NCBI GenBank assembly: GCA_004151065.3
Contig: NWUY0300036866.1
Span: 1-11,871, forward strand
Origin: Larix sibirica
Lineage: Eukaryota > Streptophyta > Pinopsida > Pinales > Pinaceae
Reading direction: 5' to 3'
DNA length: 11,871 nucleotides
Below are positions 8,372 to 11,871 of the stretch, in pieces (positions within the stretch are counted from its first letter, which is position 1; every line of letters starts with the position of its first letter). The notes beneath the pieces were generated by a model. That model had not been told where the DNA came from and made no database searches. It worked only from the letters and a program-made list of their open reading frames with translations. A program made the translations under genes and the position numbers.

Positions 8372-8585
8372 CTTCGTAATTGTATCTCAAAAAGAAGAGT
8401 TCAGCGAGCATTCATATTAGCGATATGTTTTCTAGGAAGCAAATATAAGTAATATCATTTGATGTTTCGTTTGAGTGATAAAGGTTCTAGATATCATATT
8501 TAAATAAGAACATAAAACAATTCCTTTGGCTGAAAGGTAGGACAAGAAGTCATTGAGATGATAAATGTTAAATGCATGACAATTG
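8372..8585. other. spacer between the two tandem arrays
   Basis: No gene. The right part (GGTAGGACAAGAAGTCATTG and following) may be an extremely diverged monomer of the downstream array, but I cannot place its phase. Confidence 0.35.
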
Positions 8586-9542
8586 AAAAAAGGATCATTC
8601 GGTCTTTCCTCTATGCGATACATTTTTCTAGGTTTCGAGATATATGTGGCTTCATATTCGGGAAGGATGAGCTGACCCTTTTTCTATGTGATACATTTAT
8701 AGGAAAGTGTATGGAAGAAGGGACAAATTGTCCTTCCACTAGAAAAACGTTTTGTTGGATATAATATCTAATAAAATATGACCAATGATTTTTTATGGAT
8801 GATAGTTCCATATGGGAAGAAGGTTCTTCCAATCCTTCTTCATTATGATATTTGTGCCAAGGTCCATAATTCAAGATTGTTTGGGTGACCTCGTTGTAAA
8901 TAATGTTTGACCCAAATGTAACATGTGAGTAATGATTTGTCGAGCCTCTCTCTAGATGATTCTTGATCTGAGGTGCACATTTGAGGAATGGATGGACAAC
9001 CCTTCTTCAATATTATAGAAGAGAAAAGGTCCACATTTTAGGAAGGATTGCCTGATCCTTCATGTCAATGATGCTGAAGCTGAAGTCCACAATTAAGGAC
9101 ATGTCGACCGATATTTCATCAAGAAGATGTTTGAACAAAAATACACATTTTAGGAACCATGAATGAATGAAAATTGATTGATCCTTCATCTGCAAGATGT
9201 TAAAGGAAACTTCATTTCATGAGGCGTGACTGATTTTTTATCTACATAATTCTTGACCCTAGGTTACCATAGTTATAGAAGGTTCATTCGTGGATTTCTT
9301 GAAATGATGTTGGACCCCAGGTGAACGTATTAGAGAGGGTCATCCAACCCTTCTTATAGATGATACATTACATAGATATCGTATTGCATGGATTTTCGAT
9401 CGATCCTTCCTATTTTTGATACAATTCATGTCTACCCTATTTCAAGAAAAAAAATTGACCTTTCATCTAGATAATAGGTCCACTAGAAACCATATTTGAA
9501 AAAGGGTCAGACGATCCTTCTTCCATATGATTCTTGAGCCAT

Positions 9543-10140
9543 GGTCCATATTGAGGATTGGTCGACTGATGCTTCCTCTATATTGTGCTTGACCCTAAAT
9601 TCATGTTTGAGGAACGTTCAACCAATCCTACTTCTAGATGATGCTTGACCCTAGATGAAAACTTGAGGAATAGTTAACCAAACCTCACTCTAGATGATGC
9701 TTGAGCCAAGGTGCACATTTAAAGAAGGTTTAGTTGATCCTCTCTCTAGATGATACTTGACCCAAGGTGTAAGTGTTAGGAAGGGTTAGTTGATCCTTCT
9801 AATAAATAATATATTTCCTCTAGTTGATACAAATCCTTTCTATTGTATTTCATGAATGATCGGTCAAACCTTCATCTATATGACAGGTTTCCTATCTATT
9901 TTTCTTAAAAGGGGTTGATTGATCCTTCTTCTAGATGATGGGTGATCAATTTTCCACATTGAGGAATGGTCGATCTATCCTTTTTCAATATGATGTTTGA
10001 CCCGAAATCCAAATTTTGGTAAGGGTCAACTGATCCTTCCTTTTGATGGCTCCTTGACCAAACTCCACATTTGAGGAAGGGTCGATCAACCATTCGCTAA
10101 GACAATATTGATTCATCCTCTAGAATTTGATTGAACCTAA
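9543..10140 (+). repeat. higher-order unit of the array, copy 1 (~598 bp)
   Basis: Five landmarks recur at a constant 598-bp offset in copy 2: TGATGCTTGAC (9639 to 10237), TGATACTTGAC (9751 to 10349), CTAATAAAT (9799 to 10397), TTTTGGT (10014 to 10612) and TCCACATT-GAGGAAGGGT (10064 to 10662). Within the unit, normal 56-bp monomers are followed by a distinctive divergent segment (about 9799-9960) containing ATTTCATGAATG and GGTTTCCTATCTA. The left border is set by subtracting one period from copy 2 and is approximate. Confidence 0.75.
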
Positions 10141-10760
10141 CTTCATATTTGAGAAAGGGTTGGTCAATCCTCCCTCTAGATGATTCTTGACCCCATGCGC
10201 ACAATTGAGGAAGGATCAGTTGATCCTCCCTCTAGATGATGCTTGACCCCATGTGCACATTTGAGGAAGGGTCAATTGATTCTACCTCTGGATGTGGCTT
10301 GAATCTAGGTGCACATTTGTGGAAGGGTCATTCGATTCTACCTATGGATGATGCTTGACTCTAGGTGAACATTTGTGGAAGGGTCGTTCAATGATTCTAA
10401 TAAATTACATCTTTCCTACACCTGATTTAAGTCCTTTCTACCATATTTCATGAATGGTTAGTCAATTCCTCATCTATATGATAGGTTTCCTATCTACCTT
10501 TATTAAAAAGGGTAAGCCAATCCTTCTTCTAGATGTTTCGTGCTCCATTATCCACATTGACGAATGGTTGGCCGATCATTTTTCTATATGAAGTTTGACA
10601 CAAAATATTCATTTTGGTAAGGGTCACCTGACCCTTCCCCTTCATGGTTCATTTTCGGAAGTCCACATTGGAGGAAGGGTAGACTGATCCTTCCCCAAGA
10701 TGATGCTTGACCATAGGTGCAAATATGATGAAGAGTCGGTTCGACTACGTTTGAGGAAGG
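10141..10760 (+). repeat. higher-order unit of the array, copy 2 (~598 bp)
   Basis: Repeats the order of copy 1: four or five 56-bp monomers, then the divergent segment (CTAATAAAT at 10397, ATTTCATGAATGG, GATAGGTTTCCTATCTAC), then monomers again. Offsets drift from 598 to about 602 bp at the right end (10151 versus 10753), where the array decays and stops. This copy carries the best-conserved monomers of the window. Confidence 0.75.
10208..10231. repeat. palindrome within the array monomer (best example)
   Basis: AGGAAGGATCA (10208-10218) and TGATCCTCCCT (10221-10231) are inverted copies matching at 10 of 11 positions around a central GT. Other monomers keep it in weaker form, for example AAGGGTCA/TGATCCTT near 10021-10038 and GAAGGGTCAATTGATTCTAC near 10266. 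It could form a hairpin or be a twofold-symmetric protein site. Confidence 0.8.
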
Positions 10761-10770
10761 GTCAAATGAT

Positions 10771-11815
10771 TGGTTCCTAACATCACTATGTTTAGACCCT
10801 CTGGTGATGACATCATTGTGACATCACCCTATATCAAAATATTTGACAATGAATACTGGGCATTCCCATTGATCTTTGTATTGAGCTGAAATAATATTGC
10901 GAGTTAGTATAACAACCAAATAAAAATGGAGGCATGGTGATGCTTTAAACCTACAAAAAATGAGATCTTGAAAAAGCAGAGTGAGTATATGATAAGAGAC
11001 TACTTGGAGAAGCTAACATTGTAGCTGTGATTCTCCTTGGAGGCAATTCTCTTATTTCAGGTAATTCTCCTACTTATGAAATCTACATTACAAAATTTAA
11101 GTTCTCACCAACCTAGAAGTTCATGGGGATTATGAGTTGACTATCAGATGGATGATGGATGGAAATAGGGTGCAAAGGTATGGGTTGTTCAGTCTTGCAT
11201 GCCAACTAAGGGAGGTTGTAGCTCTCTTTAATCATATCTCTTTACTCATTTATTTAGACAATTCAAGGACCTTTGCATACTCCCCACCAAAGGAAATTCT
11301 TATGGTGTCCTCTCATAGCTATAACAAGATGAATATAAGAAGAGGACTCTGATCTCGTCTTATAATTTCTCTATATATGAACTCTAAGGCATTTGAATGC
11401 TACAAATCCTTTTTTTTGATTGACAAAGTTTTTATTCTCTGAAATGGTTCCACTAATAGGAAGGATTTTTCAAATTTTCTTTTCGATGTAGAAATCTTAA
11501 CTCTAGGATGGTTTGGGATTGTGCTAACCAACCCTCCTACACAATACAAATGACACCCACCCTAAGGTGATTGATAGAGTCCCCCTCAACACACCTGCCA
11601 TGATAGCCAATCAGTAATCCTATATCTAACTTCCTGAAATGTGGAGAAGAATGGAAACTAATAGTCATTGGTGTTTATGCATATGATGATAATATATGGC
11701 ACCACTGGCACTTTGAACTTGAATTTCTAAAATAGAGTGATCAGAATGTATTATGGATTTTATTTGTATTAAGACTAGCCACTAAAAATTTTGTATTTTT
11801 TATAAAGAGGTGGTG
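10771..11815. other. unassigned sequence, no gene recognised
   Basis: Contains one inverted repeat (10803-10828) and otherwise nothing I recognise. The longest frame is 71 codons on the plus strand (11137-11352, TIRWMMDGNRVQRYG... SPPKEILMVSSH). It is closed on both sides and matches no family I know. Its composition is somewhat more protein-like than the chance frames further left, so a decayed exon or element fragment is possible, but I do not call a gene. Confidence 0.4.
10803..10828. repeat. inverted repeat with two TGACATCA motifs
   Basis: GGTGATG (10803-10809) and CATCACC (10822-10828) are perfect 7-bp inverted arms around a 12-base centre. The same interval carries TGACATCA twice in direct orientation, at 10808-10815 and 10819-10826. 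TGACATCA resembles the core of plant bZIP binding sites of the TGACG/CRE type. There is no gene close enough to make a regulatory role likely. Confidence 0.45.
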
Positions 11816-11842
11816 TTGATGCCTCGAAAATCGCAGCATCAA
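11816..11842. repeat. hairpin-forming inverted repeat near the window edge
   Basis: TTGATGC (11816-11822) and GCATCAA (11836-11842) are perfect 7-bp inverted arms. The 13-base loop contains a further CG...CG pairing around AAAAT. Just to the right, GACTCTCCCCGGTAA recalls the reverse complement of the tRNA-Asp-type primer-binding region of some plant Ty3-type elements (TCCCCGGCAAC...), but it agrees over only about nine bases before the window ends. If real, a minus-strand retroelement LTR would lie to the left and its interior to the right, outside the window. Confidence 0.4.
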
Positions 11843-11871
11843 TCAACAAGGGACTCTCCCCGGTAAGCAAG

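Larger units (their letters stand above)
8586..10770 (+). repeat. long degenerate tandem array, 56-bp monomer
   Basis: The monomer consensus is approximately GAGGAAGGGTCAGTTGATCC, then TTCCTCTAGATGATGCTTGA, then CCCCAGGTGCACATTT. In the best-kept stretch the unit start falls at 10207, 10263, 10319 and 10375, exactly 56 bp apart each time. Units further left are increasingly diverged but keep the TGATCCTTC, CTAGATGATGCTTGACCC and CACATTTGAGGAAGG words, back to about 8586. Because 56 is not a multiple of 3, the reading frame changes at each unit. The 60-87 codon minus-strand frames seen inside (for example 8611-8874, 8843-9034, 9905-10093) are therefore by-products, not a repeat protein. There is no flanking gene within the array. 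Confidence 0.9.

Noticed and set aside
8611-10093. Several 60-87 codon minus-strand frames with recurring EEGS, HHLEEGS and LKK-type words, which could suggest a repeat protein
   Set aside because: The 56-bp period shifts the frame at each monomer, so similar words appear in different registers and no continuous repeat protein is possible.
8586-10770. CRISPR array
   Set aside because: Monomers are directly adjacent with no unique spacers, diverge gradually, and lie in a plant-like sequence with no cas genes.

Overview
The window looks like non-genic nuclear DNA from a land plant with a large, repeat-rich genome. It is strongly AT-rich, has no intact gene, and is made of decayed mobile-element sequence and several families of old, diverged direct and tandem repeats. 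A gymnosperm is my first guess, with fern or lycophyte also possible, because the only protein family I can read resembles one I remember mainly from non-flowering plants and because of the repeat style. The lineage is an inference and cannot be proven from this sequence. I saw no tRNA, rRNA, CRISPR array or convincing intact coding gene. Every long open frame is a fragment or a by-product of repeats.

Layout, left to right. Positions 1-2000 hold two dispersed repeat families: a ~130-bp direct duplication (200-335 and 575-706) and a ~420-bp degenerate unit present about three times between 880 and 1985. Positions 2000-4100 are unassigned AT-rich sequence. Around 4100-4500 there is a weak signature of a retroelement on the minus strand: a decayed initiator-tRNA(Met)-type primer-binding site next to a possible LTR. 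Positions 5092-5530 are a GC-richer patch with two small tandem repeats (82-bp and 41-bp periods).

From 7874 down to about 5740 the minus strand reads as one co-linear, broken gene of roughly 700 codons. Its downstream half carries an ordered set of motifs (CC, FFKYK, FARC, HDEMD, LPISLFGM, an Asp-Ile-Glu tail) that I recognise from a transposon-associated plant protein family with a DDE-like HDxMD block. It is interrupted by about a dozen stops, and by frame changes that mostly fall at A/T runs of 8-9.

Positions 8236-8371 contain a 63-bp tandem duplication. Positions ~8586-10770 form a long degenerate tandem array with a 56-bp monomer. Its right part is organised as two adjacent higher-order units of ~598 bp, and many monomers carry a near-perfect 22-24 bp palindrome. 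The last kilobase is unassigned apart from two inverted repeats, at 10803-10828 and 11816-11842. The second lies next to a CCCCGG-containing stretch that faintly recalls a retrotransposon primer-binding region at the window edge.

The most interesting possibility is that the broken minus-strand gene and the palindromic array upstream of it belong to one ancient DNA transposon, with the array as its subterminal repeats. This is a hypothesis. It needs full-length relatives from the same genome.
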